A DNA stretch of 64,000 bases from Microbispora bryophytorum (GCF_006874465.1 NZ_VIRL01000025.1:1-64000), one strand, 5' to 3'; numbered from the stretch's first letter, positions 1 to 9,210 are shown. Made by a program: numbers and translations. The notes: generated by a model not told the origin, from the sequence alone.

Positions 1-62
1 ACGGTGAGACGCTGGCCGTCTACAAGACCGCTGCCGCCAACTGGTCCGGCAAGATCGTCTGA
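1..62 (+). CDS. C-terminal end of a secreted V8-like serine peptidase homologue (copy 0, cut by window edge)
   Basis: Only the last 19 codons are inside the window, with the first full codon at position 3. They encode GETLAVYKTAAANWSGKIV, nearly identical to the ends of the complete copies at 852, 4618 and 9227. This is therefore a fifth member of the local family. Its catalytic residues lie outside the window, so whether it keeps the nucleophilic serine cannot be said. It is followed by the same kind of GC-rich terminator as the other copies. Confidence 0.9.
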   Translation, partial: GETLAVYKTAAANWSGKIV

Positions 63-90
63 TCTTCCCCCCGGTAAAGCAGAGTCAAGG

Positions 91-120
91 AAAGGGCCCG
101 GCCTCCAGCCGGGCCCTTTT
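91..120 (+). terminator. Rho-independent terminator of copy 0
   Basis: An AAAGGGCCCGGC arm and its complement flank a short loop and end in a T run. The hairpin is almost identical to the one behind the copy at 852-2171, which fits duplication of whole transcription units. Confidence 0.85.
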
Positions 121-599
121 CCGTTGCCCGAAACACCCACACGCGCGCTTCATCGCGCGGCGGTCACGCCATCGAGCCGATCTCACGCCGGTCTCAGGGC
201 CGGTCTCACGGTCGATCACAGGCCCGATCACAGGGGTGTTCGCCCCGGCCCGCCCCTCTCCCCGCTCCACGGCCGCCGTCTCGCCGTAGCGGGCATCAGA
301 GGCCCGATCGGGCGCTTCGCGAGCGCGTGGAGCAGTCACCCCACACCCCGTAGGCCGCACCCCATATGCGCACGCTTGAGCCGTCCGCCGTCAGAGCCGT
401 ATGACGGGCCGACTCACCGCGCGGGCCTTACGTCGCCCCAGACGGACGGGAACGGCACGAGCCCCCCCACCCCATCAGGTCGCCGCAGACCGCCGGTCGA
501 GCCCTTTTGGGCGTCCGGAACGACACACTGAGAGCGTGGGCACCTTCCGCTGAAGGCCCTTTGGACGTTGCACCCCCTCTTCCGGTTTCATCCCTTCGG

Positions 600-615
600 T
601 GTGATTTACCTCACA
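600..615 (+). promoter_or_regulatory. CRP-type operator upstream of peptidase copy 1
   Basis: TGTGATTTACCTCACA is a perfect TGTGA-N6-TCACA palindrome, the CRP/cAMP-receptor consensus. Its end lies exactly 165 bp before the predicted -10 box at 780 and 237 bp before the start codon; copy 3 has the same spacing. The flanking TCATCCCTTC is also shared with copy 2. I see no gene in the rest of 121-779. Confidence 0.6.
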
Positions 616-779
616 TGCAGCCCCGCCTCGGAACGGTCGCACTGCGTGACAACGGACATCCGACACCGCTCGTGATCAGCACAGATGCCGCATACACCCA
701 CCAACCGGAGCGAAGCACGCGAGCCCGGAGGTGACCGGCAGACGTCGCGGTTCCACTTACACCACACCAACTTCTCCTA

Positions 780-785
780 TAACTT
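780..785 (+). promoter_or_regulatory. Predicted -10 box of peptidase copy 1
   Basis: TAACTT fits TAnnnT. It aligns with TAGTTT, TAGCTT and TAGCTT at the same place before the shared CCTTTACTGACG block of the other three copies. No convincing -35 was seen. Transcription would begin a few bases downstream, giving a leader of about 60 nt. Confidence 0.4.
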
Positions 786-795
786 TCTGACCGTT

Positions 796-851
796 CCTTT
801 ACTGACGCATGGGGCGCAGGAGTCGCCTCACGACAGACCAGGGAGAGAAAG
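796..851 (+). promoter_or_regulatory. Conserved leader with hairpin, peptidase copy 1
   Basis: The leader starts with CCTTTACTGACG. A 6-bp hairpin follows (GGGGCG 811-816 with CGCCTC 824-829, 7-nt loop), then AGACCAGGGAG, which supplies the ribosome-binding site, and then a TTG start at 852. The same order occurs before all four complete copies. Confidence 0.6.
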
Positions 852-2171
852 TTGAAGCGCACCCTCGCACTCGGTGGCGTTGCGGCCGGCCTGCTGGCCT
901 CCGCTGCGATCGCCGCCCCGGCTCACGCCGACTCGGTTCCGAGCACGAACCTGGCCAACACCAACCTCGCCGCTCAGCAGGTCGCCCAGTACTGGCTCGG
1001 CCAGGCCAAGGCCAACCTGGTCAACGCCACGCCGTACACCGCGGAGACCACGGTTTCCGCCAAGCACGTGTCGACCGGCGGCGTCTCCGCCGACGACAAG
1101 GCCGGCGTCGTGGGCTCCAGCGGTGACCAGAAGGCTTCCACCGGCACGTCGAAGAACGTGAACCTGCCGAAGACCACCGGCAAGGTGTTCTTCACCGGCG
1201 CCGACAACAAGCCGCACTGGTGCTCGGCGACCGCTCTGCAGTCGCAGTACAAGAACATCGTGGCGACCGCGGGTCACTGCGTCTACGACACCAAGTCGAA
1301 CGCGGCCACCCTGGACAACTGGGTCTTCGTCCCCGGCTACTACGAGGGCAAGACCCCCTGGGGCATCTACGTCGGCAAGACCGCTTACACGCACTACGAC
1401 TACAGCGTGTACGAGGACGGCGACCGCGACTACGCGTTCGTCGCGGTCTACAACGGCGTCATCCCCACCGAGGGTGACACCCACGGCGGCAAGTACGAGT
1501 CCCGGCTCTACAAGAACAAGTGGGACGCTTACAAGGCGCTGAAGAGCCTCCAGGCCGACAAGACCACGGGCTACTCCAAGCTCCAGGTCGTGCCGGTCTA
1601 CGAGCGCAGCTCGCACAACGGCGGCTGGAACAACAGCGGCTCGCACAACAGCGGCTGGAACAACCAGCACGACAGCCACTCGACGCCGGCCCCGGGCAAG
1701 GTCATCGGCTACAAGGTCGTCGGCTTCAAGGTCTCGATCGGCCTCAAGGACGTCGGCACCCTCGGCGCCAACGTCGGCGGTCAGGGCCTGGCCTACAACC
1801 AGAAGGTCGGCACCGCCGTCTTCGAGTTCGGCTACCCGAGCGGCTCGCACCCGGACGGCAACTACGCCTTCACCGGCAAGACCCAGAAGTGGGCCTACGG
1901 CAAGACCTTCAAGGCCTCTGCCCCGTCGATGAAGGCCGAGGAGCTCGTCGGCATCAAGTCCTCCTTCACCGGTGAGGGCGCCCTCGGCTCGTCCTGGCTG
2001 TACCGCTACAGCAGCGCCAAGCGGCTCGGCTACCTCAACGGTGTGACCATCGCGGTCTCCGACACCGATGGGAACGGCCGCATCGACACCAGCGTCTCCC
2101 CGTACTTCGACGGTGAGACCCTGGCCGTCTACAAGACCGCTCAGGCCAACTGGTCCGGCAAGATCGTCTGA
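852..2171 (+). CDS. Secreted V8/trypsin-like protein, copy 1, predicted catalytically dead
   Basis: The 439-residue protein belongs to the chymotrypsin-fold, V8-like (COG3591) serine peptidases and acts outside the cell. The TTG start at 852 is chosen because the ribosome-binding site and the MKRTL signal peptide are conserved in all copies; cleavage is expected after AHA (about residue 26). His142 (TAGHC) and Asp193 (DYAF) of the triad are present. The nucleophile motif, G-A-S-G-S in copy 2, reads G-A-L-G-S here, with Leu378 in the serine position. Residues about 255-280 form a low-complexity His/Asn/Gly/Trp insert containing SHNGGWNN and SHNSGWNN repeats. The C-terminus YFDGETLAVYKTA is shared by all copies. 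Family and fold are confident. Loss of activity is inferred from the missing Ser; a binding or decoy role is possible. Confidence 0.88.
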   Translation: MKRTLALGGVAAGLLASAAIAAPAHADSVPSTNLANTNLAAQQVAQYWLGQAKANLVNATPYTAETTVSAKHVSTGGVSADDKAGVVGSSGDQKASTGTSKNVNLPKTTGKVFFTGADNKPHWCSATALQSQYKNIVATAGHCVYDTKSNAATLDNWVFVPGYYEGKTPWGIYVGKTAYTHYDYSVYEDGDRDYAFVAVYNGVIPTEGDTHGGKYESRLYKNKWDAYKALKSLQADKTTGYSKLQVVPVYERSSHNGGWNNSGSHNSGWNNQHDSHSTPAPGKVIGYKVVGFKVSIGLKDVGTLGANVGGQGLAYNQKVGTAVFEFGYPSGSHPDGNYAFTGKTQKWAYGKTFKASAPSMKAEELVGIKSSFTGEGALGSSWLYRYSSAKRLGYLNGVTIAVSDTDGNGRIDTSVSPYFDGETLAVYKTAQANWSGKIV

Positions 2172-2194
2172 TCTTTTCTCCAGTCGGTGAGATG

Positions 2195-2230
2195 AAGAAA
2201 AGGGCCCGGCCTCCAGCCGGGCCCTTTTCT
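2195..2230 (+). terminator. Terminator of peptidase copy 1
   Basis: AAAAGGGCCCGGC pairs with GCCGGGCCCTTTT, with a short loop and T-rich end. Confidence 0.85.
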
Positions 2231-2392
2231 TTCGCATTTCGCGGGCGACGAGACGGACGACGAGAAAAGGAACGGCGCCGTCAATTCATCCTGCCCTTCT
2301 TTCCTTCCCGGACCGCTCGGCCGATCGCGCGCAGGCGCCCCCGCCCCAGGCGTCCCGGCGGACTCTCCGTCCACACGGCCAGCGAGGACCTC

Positions 2393-2420
2393 TCATCCCT
2401 TCAGGGCCTGGTGCGGCCCG
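2393..2420 (+). promoter_or_regulatory. Degenerate counterpart of the CRP-site region upstream of copy 2
   Basis: TCATCCCTTCAG at 2393-2404 matches the sequence that directly precedes the CRP palindrome of copy 1. Here it is followed by GGCCTGGTGCGGCCCG instead of TGTGA-N6-TCACA. Copy 2 therefore kept the flank but has no recognisable CRP site. I see no gene elsewhere in 2231-2575. Confidence 0.4.
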
Positions 2421-2575
2421 TCCGGCCACACGTCCTCCGTGGAAGCGCTGCGCCACCGGCTCAATTCCGGAGTGAAGCGCCCGGCAGCGCCGGGGTGCAA
2501 TGGCATATCGAGATTGAAGATCACGAGGTGATACCCATCGGTTCTCCTCTCTTACGCCATCAGCTATCAATCCGG

Positions 2576-2645
2576 TAGTTTTTGCGCATCCTTTACTGAC
2601 GCATGAGGCGAAAGCCGCGCCTCACGACAGACCATGGAGAGCACT
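2576..2645 (+). promoter_or_regulatory. Predicted -10 box and conserved leader of peptidase copy 2
   Basis: TAGTTT at 2576-2581 is the predicted -10 box. CCTTTACTGACG follows at 2590-2601, then a perfect 6-bp hairpin (GAGGCG 2605-2610 with CGCCTC 2618-2623, 7-nt loop), then AGACCATGGAG and TTG at 2646. The ATG at 2634 lies inside the ribosome-binding site block, so TTG is the better start. Confidence 0.55.
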
Positions 2646-4136
2646 TTGAAGCGCACCCTCGCGTTCGGCGGCGTCGCGGTCGGCCTGCTGGCCACCGCCC
2701 TCGTCGCCTCCCCGGCGCACGCCGACCGCGGCCACGGCAAGCCCAAGGCCAAGCCGCTGGCCGAGACCAATTTCGCCGCCAAGCAGGTCGCCGCCTTCTG
2801 GTTCGGCGAGAAGATGGCGAACCTGGTCAACGCCACGCCGTACGGCACCGAGACCAAGGTCACCGCCAAGCACGTCTCGACGATGCCCAAGGAGATCACC
2901 GACACCAAGCCCGGTGTCGTCTCGTCGAGCGGCGACAAGAAGACCACCAGCACGTCGAAGAACGTCAACCTGCCCCGCACCACGGGCAAGGTGTTCTTCA
3001 TCGGCACCGACAACAAGCCGCACTGGTGCACCGCGACCGCCCTGCAGTCGCTGCACAAGAACCTGGTGGCCACTGCCGGTCACTGTGTCTACGACACGGT
3101 GAAGGACAAGGACCTGATGGACAAGTGGGTCTTCGTCCCGGGTTACTACAACGGCAAGACGCCGTACGGCATCTACGTCGGCAAGATGGCGTTCACCCAC
3201 TTCGACTACACCACGTACGGTGACGGCGACTTCGACTACGCGTTCGTCGCCGTCTACAACGGCGTCACCCCGACCGACGCCGGCGCCAGCGGCAAGTACG
3301 AGTCGCAGGTCTACAAGACCAAGTGGGAAGCCGAGCGGGCCAAGGCCAAGCTCGCCGCCGACAAGACCACCGCTCTCTCCAAGCTCGGCGTCGTGGAGAT
3401 CAGCACTCTCTCGAGTCGCGCCCCCGAGGTTCCGGTCACCGTCGCCGAGTTCCAGGCCTGGAACAAGGGCAAGAACCTGACCGGAAACGGCCCGTGGGCT
3501 CCTCTGACGTCCGCCGGCGCGATCAACGACAGGGTCCGGTCGTACGACTACAGGTCGGACAAGGACTCCTACGTCAGCAGGGACGGGAAGACCCTGTTCT
3601 GGCGGGTGAAGCAGCAGAGCAGCCACGAGTACAAGTACTACAGCCGGACGTTCAAGGCGAAGGCCTTCAAGGGCTACAAGGTCGTCGGCGCGAAGCTGAC
3701 GGTCGGCCTGAAGGACGTCGGCAAGCTCGGGGACAACGTCGGCGGCCAGGGCCTGGCCTACAACCAGAAGGTGGGCCAGCCGACCTTCGTGTTCGGCTAC
3801 CCGAGCGGGTCGCACCCGGACGGCAACTACGCCTTCTCCGGCAAGACCCTCAAGTACAGCTACGGCAAGACCTTCCCCGCCACCGCTTCGGCTCTGAAGG
3901 GCGAGGCCCTCCAGGGCATCAAGTCGTCGTTCACCGGCGAGGGCGCTTCCGGCTCCGCCTGGCTGTACAAGTACAACAACTCGACGCGGTTCGGCTACCT
4001 GAACGGCGTCACCATCGGCGTCTCCGACACCGACGGCAACAACCGGTACGACACCAGCGTCTCGCCGTACTTCGACGGTGAGACCCTGGCCGTCTACAAG
4101 GCCGCGGCCGCCACCCCCTCGGCCAACATCGTCTGA
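2646..4136 (+). CDS. Secreted V8/trypsin-like serine peptidase, copy 2, catalytic triad intact
   Basis: The 496-residue protein is a secreted chymotrypsin-fold (V8-like) peptidase. The signal peptide MKRTLAFGG... ends near PAHA (residue 26). The triad is complete: His146 (TAGHC), Asp197 (DYAF) and Ser435 in G-A-S-G-S-A-W, the local version of the V8 GNSGSP motif. It is the only complete copy here that keeps the nucleophile. Residues about 245-330 carry an insert rich in Lys, Arg, Tyr and Ser that differs from copies 3 and 4. An ATG 12 bases upstream is in frame but would overlap the ribosome-binding site. Unlike its relatives it lacks an upstream CRP-type site. Substrate preference cannot be read from sequence. 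Confidence 0.9.
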   Translation: MKRTLAFGGVAVGLLATALVASPAHADRGHGKPKAKPLAETNFAAKQVAAFWFGEKMANLVNATPYGTETKVTAKHVSTMPKEITDTKPGVVSSSGDKKTTSTSKNVNLPRTTGKVFFIGTDNKPHWCTATALQSLHKNLVATAGHCVYDTVKDKDLMDKWVFVPGYYNGKTPYGIYVGKMAFTHFDYTTYGDGDFDYAFVAVYNGVTPTDAGASGKYESQVYKTKWEAERAKAKLAADKTTALSKLGVVEISTLSSRAPEVPVTVAEFQAWNKGKNLTGNGPWAPLTSAGAINDRVRSYDYRSDKDSYVSRDGKTLFWRVKQQSSHEYKYYSRTFKAKAFKGYKVVGAKLTVGLKDVGKLGDNVGGQGLAYNQKVGQPTFVFGYPSGSHPDGNYAFSGKTLKYSYGKTFPATASALKGEALQGIKSSFTGEGASGSAWLYKYNNSTRFGYLNGVTIGVSDTDGNNRYDTSVSPYFDGETLAVYKAAAATPSANIV

Positions 4137-4159
4137 CGCCTCGTGAGGCCCAGCTGAGC

Positions 4160-4195
4160 AAGGGCCCGGCCGCGTGCGGCCGGGCCCTTCTCTGT
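4160..4195 (+). terminator. Terminator of peptidase copy 2
   Basis: AAGGGCCCGGCCGC pairs with GCGGCCGGGCCCTT and is followed by a pyrimidine-rich tract. Confidence 0.85.
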
Positions 4196-4365
4196 TTTCC
4201 GGCTCCTGCGTGTCCGTCTGCTCCCACGCGCGCTCTCCCGCGCCCCACATCCCCTCAGGGCCGTCTCCCGTGCCGCTCCTGGGCCAACTCTCGTGGCCGC
4301 CGGCGCGACGCGCGCACGGGCGGAATCAGACGTGATCACACGGTCGCGCGGTTCCATCCCTTTAA

Positions 4366-4381
4366 TGTGATTTACCTCACA
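4366..4381 (+). promoter_or_regulatory. CRP-type operator upstream of peptidase copy 3
   Basis: TGTGATTTACCTCACA is identical to the site at 600-615. It is again 165 bp before the predicted -10 box (4546) and 237 bp before the start codon. The rest of 4196-4545 shows no gene. Confidence 0.6.
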
Positions 4382-4545
4382 ATAATCACTTGAACGATCA
4401 GTCACGCAGCGTGCTCACGAGCTCTCAAAATCAGCATCTCATCAGCGGAAACACAGCAACCTTTCAGGTTCGGAGCCGGTTCTGAGCAAACGCGGGGGCG
4501 CGGACGGGACGGTTTGCGGCGCTACTTTGCGCCTTCCTCCTCCGA

Positions 4546-4617
4546 TAGCTTGCTTACCGTCCCTTTACTGACGAGTGGGCGTACTTTGTGCCCCCGACAG
4601 ACCAAGGAGAACAACCC
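4546..4617 (+). promoter_or_regulatory. Predicted -10 box and conserved leader of peptidase copy 3
   Basis: TAGCTT (4546-4551) is followed by CCTTTACTGACG (4562-4573) and a weaker hairpin, GGGC 4577-4580 with GCCC 4590-4593, extended by two G-T pairs. AGACCAAGGAG and TTG at 4618 come next. Confidence 0.5.
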
Positions 4618-6072
4618 TTGAAGCGCACCCTCACCCTCGGCGGCATCGCGGTCGGCCTGCTGGCCTCCGCGGTCGTCGCCGCCCCCGCACAGGCGGATTC
4701 CGTACCGCACGACACCCTGGCCAGCTCCAACTTCGCCGCCAAGCAGGTCGCCGCCTTCTGGTTCGGCGAGCGTATGGCCAACCTCCGCAACGCCAAGCCG
4801 TACAACGTGGAGACGCAGGTCTCGGCCAAGCACGTGTCTACCGGCGGGGCCTCCGCGGACAGCAAGGCCGGCGTGGTCGGCTCCAGCGGCGACAAGAAGG
4901 CGACCACCAGCACGAAGAACGTCAACCTGCCCAAGACCACGGGCAAGGTGTTCTTCATCGGCGCGGACAAGAAGCCGCACTGGTGCACCGCGACCGCGGT
5001 CCAGTCGCGTTACAAGAACCTGGTGGCGACCGCCGGCCATTGCGTGTACGACACCAAGAGCAACAAGGCGACCCTCGACAAGTGGGTCTTCGTCCCCGGT
5101 TACTACCAGGGCAAGACCCCGTGGGGCATCTACGTCGGCAAGACCGCGTACACCCACTACGACTTCGACGTCTACGAGGACGGCGACCGCGACTACGCGT
5201 TCGTCACCGTCTACAACGGCGTCCTGCCCACCAGCGGCTCCAGCAAGAGCTACGCCCACACCTACGAGACCTCTTTCCAGGCGAAGTGGGCCAAGGCCAA
5301 GCTCGACAAGGACAACGCCTACTCCCACCTCCGTATCCAGTCCGTGGTCGACACGCGCCACGTGGTCAAGGAGGGCACCCGCGACTCGCAGAAGGTCTAC
5401 GTCAAGCGGGACGACTGGAAGAAGCTCAACCCCGAGGGCACTCCGGCCGACGGGCCCTTCAAGGAGGGCACCGGCGTCACGGACAAGGAATACCGCTTCA
5501 AGCCGCGCGGCTGGGACGAGGGCAAGGCGTCCCGCGACGGCAGGGCGTTCTACCTCAAGAAGGGCGACAAGTACGTCGTCCGCACCTACTGGATCAACTA
5601 CGACGTCGACTACCGCCTGACCGGCCGGACGCTGTCCATCGGTCTCAAGGACGTCGGCACCCTCGGCTCCAACGTGGGCGGTCAGGGTCTGGCCTACAAC
5701 CAGAAGATCGGCACGGGCATCTTCGTGTTCGGTTACCCGAGCGGCTCGCACCCGGACGGCAACCACGCCTTCTCCGGCAACACCCTCAAGTGGTCGTACG
5801 GCAAGACCTTCAAGGCCAGCTCCCCCACCATCAAGGCGCAGGAGCTCGTCGGCATCAAGTCGTCGTTCACCGGTGAGGGCGCGCTCGGCTCGGCGTGGCT
5901 GTACCGCTACAGCAGCACCAAGCGGCTCGGCTACCTGAACGGCGTGACCATCGGCGTCGCCGACCGCGACGGCAACAAGCGCTACGACACCAGCGTCTCC
6001 CCGTACTTCGACGGTGAGACCTACGGCGTGTACAAGACCGCCGCGAACAACTGGTCCGGCAAGATCGTCTGA
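4618..6072 (+). CDS. Secreted V8/trypsin-like protein, copy 3, predicted catalytically dead
   Basis: The 484-residue secreted paralogue has a signal peptide ending near PAQA. His141 and Asp192 of the triad are present. Leu423 replaces the nucleophilic Ser in G-A-L-G-S-A-W. Its central insert (about residues 240-335, with RHVVKEGTRDS, DDWKKLNPEGTP and YWINYDVDYRLTGR) is nearly the same as that of copy 4 and unlike copies 1 and 2. Copies 3 and 4 are thus the closest pair even though they lie on opposite strands 3 kb apart. The start is TTG behind a conserved AAGGAG. Confidence 0.88.
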   Translation: MKRTLTLGGIAVGLLASAVVAAPAQADSVPHDTLASSNFAAKQVAAFWFGERMANLRNAKPYNVETQVSAKHVSTGGASADSKAGVVGSSGDKKATTSTKNVNLPKTTGKVFFIGADKKPHWCTATAVQSRYKNLVATAGHCVYDTKSNKATLDKWVFVPGYYQGKTPWGIYVGKTAYTHYDFDVYEDGDRDYAFVTVYNGVLPTSGSSKSYAHTYETSFQAKWAKAKLDKDNAYSHLRIQSVVDTRHVVKEGTRDSQKVYVKRDDWKKLNPEGTPADGPFKEGTGVTDKEYRFKPRGWDEGKASRDGRAFYLKKGDKYVVRTYWINYDVDYRLTGRTLSIGLKDVGTLGSNVGGQGLAYNQKIGTGIFVFGYPSGSHPDGNHAFSGNTLKWSYGKTFKASSPTIKAQELVGIKSSFTGEGALGSAWLYRYSSTKRLGYLNGVTIGVADRDGNKRYDTSVSPYFDGETYGVYKTAANNWSGKIV

Positions 6073-6090
6073 CCTGTCACCGCGCACGCG

Positions 6091-6122
6091 AAGGGGCCCG
6101 GCACCGCGCCGGGCCCCTTTCC
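6091..6122 (+). terminator. Terminator of peptidase copy 3
   Basis: AAGGGGCCCGGC pairs with GCCGGGCCCCTTT around a short loop. Confidence 0.85.
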
Positions 6123-6129
6123 GTTCCTC

Positions 6130-6270
6130 ACCGCGCGGGCGACACCCTCACCACGCGGGCGACACCCTCATCCCAGCGGCGGCGGCTCCACCGCGCCGGC
6201 CGGCGTCGCGCCCGTGGCCGACCGTGGTCGCCCGTGGCCGACATTGGCCGACATTGGCCGACGGTGGCCG
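6130..6270. repeat. Short direct repeats between convergent genes
   Basis: CGCGGGCGACACCCTCA occurs twice in a row at 6134-6170, and TGGCCGAC-like units recur at 6213-6270. The stretch lies between the 3' ends of copy 3 and the ABC-F gene and has no gene of its own. Confidence 0.5.
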
Positions 6271-6282
6271 GCCGATCTGGCC

Positions 6283-8091
6283 CTACTGCCCTTCGAGGCG
6301 CTCGGCCGCCGTCATCCACTCGAACTCGGCCGACTCCTTCTGCGCGGCGATCTCCCGCAGCTCGGCGTCGAGCTTGGCCAGGCGCTCGAAGTCGCTCGCC
6401 GCATCGGCCATCTCGGCGTGCAGCTTCGCCTCACGCTCGCCGAGCTTGTCGATCTGCCGTTCCAGCCGGTTGAGCTCCTTCTGCAGCTCCCGCAGCTCCT
6501 TGGCGGTCGGCCCGCCCACCGGCGCCGGCTGATCGTCCTGGCCGCCCCGCTCGGGAGCGCTCGCGGCAGAGGCCGCCCGCGCCGACAGGGCCGCGCCCGC
6601 CGCACGGCGTTCGAGGTATTCGTCCACTCCGCCGGGCAGCATCGACAACCTGCCGTCTCCGAGGAGCGCGACGCAGCGGTCCGCCACCCTCTCCAGGAAG
6701 TACCGGTCGTGGCTCACCACCACCAGCGTGCCCGGCCAGCCGTCGAGGAGGTCCTCCAGCTCGGTGAGCGTCTCGATGTCGAGGTCGTTGGTCGGCTCGT
6801 CGAGCAGCAGCACGTTCGGCTCGTTCATGATCAGCCGGAGGAACTGCAAGCGCCGCCGCTCGCCGCCCGACAGGTCGCCGACGACCTTCCACTGGGCCTC
6901 GCCCCGGAAGCCGAGGCGTTCGAGCAGCTGGGAGGCCGACCACTCCTTCTTGCCCACCTGGACGTACTTGCGGATCTCCTCGACCGTCTCCAGCACCCGC
7001 CGCGTGGGGTCCAGCTCGGCCAGCTCCTGCGACAGGTGCGCGAGCCGCACCGTCCTGCCGCGCACGAGGCGGCCGGAGTCGGGCTCGACCGTGCCGGACA
7101 GCAGGCGCAGCACCGACGACTTGCCCGAGCCGTTCACCCCGATCAGGCCGATCCGGTCCCCCGGGCCGAACTGGTACGTGCACTGGTCGAGCACCAGCGG
7201 ACCCGATGCCGGGCCTCCCGCGTGGAGCGTCACGTCCTCCAGGTCCGCGACGGTCTTGCCGAGCCGCGCCGAGGCGAAGCTGAGCAGCTCGACGGCCTCC
7301 CGCGGCGGCGGCTCGTTCGCGATCAGCGCCTCGGCCGCGTTGATCCGGAACTTGGGCTTGGAAGTCCGGGCCGGCGGTCCGCGCCGCAGCCAGGCGATCT
7401 CCTTGCGCATGAGGTTCTGCCGGCGCTCCTCCGCCGCCTGCGCGATCCGCGCCCGCTCGGCCTTGGCCAGCACGTACGCCGCGTAGCCGCCCTCGTATCG
7501 CTCGACGGAGCCGTCCACGACCTCCCACGTGCGGGTGGAGACCGCGTCGAGGAACCAGCGGTCGTGGGTGACGACCAGCAGCGCGGACTTGCGCTGGACG
7601 AGATGCCCGGCGAGCCAGGCGATGGCCTCGATGTCGAGGTGGTTCGTGGGCTCGTCGAGGATCAGCAGGTCGTGCTCCTCGATCAGCAGCCGCGCCAGGG
7701 CCGTACGGCGACGCTCCCCGCCCGACAGCGCGCCCGCGGGGGCCGCGAGGTCGATGTCGGCGAGCAGGTTGGCGAGGATCTCCCTGATCGCGGCGTCGCC
7801 GGCCCACTCGTGCTCGGCCCGGCCGGCCAGGACGATGTCCTTCACCGCGACGTCCGGGTCGAACTGGTCACGCTGGGAGAGCGCGCCGACCCGCAGTCCG
7901 CGGGTGTGGGTGACTCGGCCGCTGTCGGGTTTCAGCGCTCCGGCGATGATCGAGATGAGCGTTGTCTTGCCTCCGCCGTTGCGGCCGACGACGCCGATCC
8001 GGTCACCCTCCTCTAGTCCGAGAGAGACGTCGGCGAGCAGGGGCTTGGGCCCGAAGGCGTGGGAGACGGACTCCAGATTGACCAGATTCAT
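6283..8091 (-). CDS. ABC-F family ATPase (Uup-like)
   Basis: The 602-residue soluble protein has two ABC ATPase domains and no membrane segments. Walker A motifs are GRNGGGKTT (residues 36-44) and GVNGSGKSS (about 320); both halves have LSGGERRR signatures and DEPTNxLD Walker B motifs. ABC-F proteins act on the ribosome; some rescue stalled ribosomes and others protect against antibiotics. The C-terminal coiled coil (LRELQKELNRLERQIDKLGE and on to the end) is typical of the Uup branch and argues against a dedicated resistance protein. Its start is 12 bp after the ispE stop, so the two are probably cotranscribed. Confidence 0.9.
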   Translation of the reverse strand: MNLVNLESVSHAFGPKPLLADVSLGLEEGDRIGVVGRNGGGKTTLISIIAGALKPDSGRVTHTRGLRVGALSQRDQFDPDVAVKDIVLAGRAEHEWAGDAAIREILANLLADIDLAAPAGALSGGERRRTALARLLIEEHDLLILDEPTNHLDIEAIAWLAGHLVQRKSALLVVTHDRWFLDAVSTRTWEVVDGSVERYEGGYAAYVLAKAERARIAQAAEERRQNLMRKEIAWLRRGPPARTSKPKFRINAAEALIANEPPPREAVELLSFASARLGKTVADLEDVTLHAGGPASGPLVLDQCTYQFGPGDRIGLIGVNGSGKSSVLRLLSGTVEPDSGRLVRGRTVRLAHLSQELAELDPTRRVLETVEEIRKYVQVGKKEWSASQLLERLGFRGEAQWKVVGDLSGGERRRLQFLRLIMNEPNVLLLDEPTNDLDIETLTELEDLLDGWPGTLVVVSHDRYFLERVADRCVALLGDGRLSMLPGGVDEYLERRAAGAALSARAASAASAPERGGQDDQPAPVGGPTAKELRELQKELNRLERQIDKLGEREAKLHAEMADAASDFERLAKLDAELREIAAQKESAEFEWMTAAERLEGQ

Positions 8092-8103
8092 CGCCCGTAA
8101 AGC

Positions 8104-9042
8104 TTATCCGGCCACAGTGGCCCCGGGGACGGGCCCGGAGGCGGTGACGACGGACCTGCATCCGTCCACGTCCTTGATCAGAGCGGCCAGCTCGTGCGCC
8201 CGCTCCGCCGACTCTGCGAGGAACGCGCAGGTGGGACCGGACCCGGAGACGAGCGCGCCGAGCGCCCCGTGCTCACGGCCGGCGGCGAGCGTGTTCGCGA
8301 GCGAGGGACGCAGGGCCAGCGCGGCGGGCTGGAGGTCGTTGGACAGCGCCTGCCCGAGCGCCCTGACGTCGCCCTCGCGCAGGGCGGCGAGCAGAGCCTC
8401 GCTCACTGCCGGCGTGGGCGCGGCCACCCCCGCCTCCTCGCGCAGCCGGTCGCACTCGCCGTACACCCTGGGGGTCGACAGGCCGCCGTCGGCGAGCGCG
8501 AAGACCCAGTGGAAGACCCCGGCGGTCTCCAGCGGGGCGAGCCGCTCGCCGCGTCCGGTCCCCACCGCGGTGCCGCCGAGCAGCGCGAACGGCACGTCGC
8601 TGCCGATGTCGGCGGCGATCTCCATCAGGTCCTCACGGGGCAGGCCGAGGCCCCACAGTTCGTTGCAGGCCACCAGCGCCGCGGCCGCGTCGGCGCTTCC
8701 TCCGGCCATGCCGCCCGCCACGGGGATCGACTTGCGGATCAGCAGATCGGCCCGGTACGAGCGGCCCGTCCGGTCGGCCAGCGCCCTGGCGGCCCGGACC
8801 GCGAGGTTGTCGTCGCTCACCGGAACCTCTCCGGCCAGGTCCCCCTCGACCCTGACCACGAGCGGGGCGGCGGAGGGGTCCCGCCCAGGGGCAGGGTCGA
8901 ACGGCTCGGCGGCCGTGACCTCGTCGAACAGCGAGACCGCGTGGAAGACGTTCACCAGGTCGTGGTAGCCGTCCTCGCGCAGCGGGCCGACCGCGAGCTG
9001 GAGGTTGACCTTCGCCGGCACGCGCACCGTGATCGCACTCAT
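8104..9042 (-). CDS. ispE: 4-diphosphocytidyl-2-C-methyl-D-erythritol kinase
   Basis: This 312-residue GHMP kinase catalyses the ATP-dependent phosphorylation step of the non-mevalonate (MEP) isoprenoid pathway. PAKVNLQL at residues 9-16 and the glycine-rich ATP loop GGMAGGSADAA near 110-120 are clear, with the C-terminal GSGPTCAFL motif. Length is normal. In mycobacteria ispE directly follows rsmA; here 2.5 kb with a peptidase copy and gene debris separates them. It is followed closely by the ABC-F gene. Confidence 0.95.
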   Translation of the reverse strand: MSAITVRVPAKVNLQLAVGPLREDGYHDLVNVFHAVSLFDEVTAAEPFDPAPGRDPSAAPLVVRVEGDLAGEVPVSDDNLAVRAARALADRTGRSYRADLLIRKSIPVAGGMAGGSADAAAALVACNELWGLGLPREDLMEIAADIGSDVPFALLGGTAVGTGRGERLAPLETAGVFHWVFALADGGLSTPRVYGECDRLREEAGVAAPTPAVSEALLAALREGDVRALGQALSNDLQPAALALRPSLANTLAAGREHGALGALVSGSGPTCAFLAESAERAHELAALIKDVDGCRSVVTASGPVPGATVAG

Positions 9043-9176
9043 CGCCCGCTCGCCGCCTCATGTCGTCGCCGTGCCCGGGGCCGCTCTTCGCATGCTCCTG
9101 TTCCTGGCATGGGACCCGAGCTTAGCGTCACCACGCGTCCCGGGAGATTCCACAGGCCGGTCCCTGTCAGGGCAGC

Positions 9177-9210
9177 GGAAAGGGGCCCGGCGCGGTGCCG
9201 AGCCCCTTCG
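9177..9210 (-). terminator. Terminator of peptidase copy 4
   Basis: Read on the minus strand, GAAGGGGCTCGGC pairs with GCCGGGCCCCTTTC. It has the same form as the other family terminators and ends the inverted copy before ispE. Confidence 0.8.
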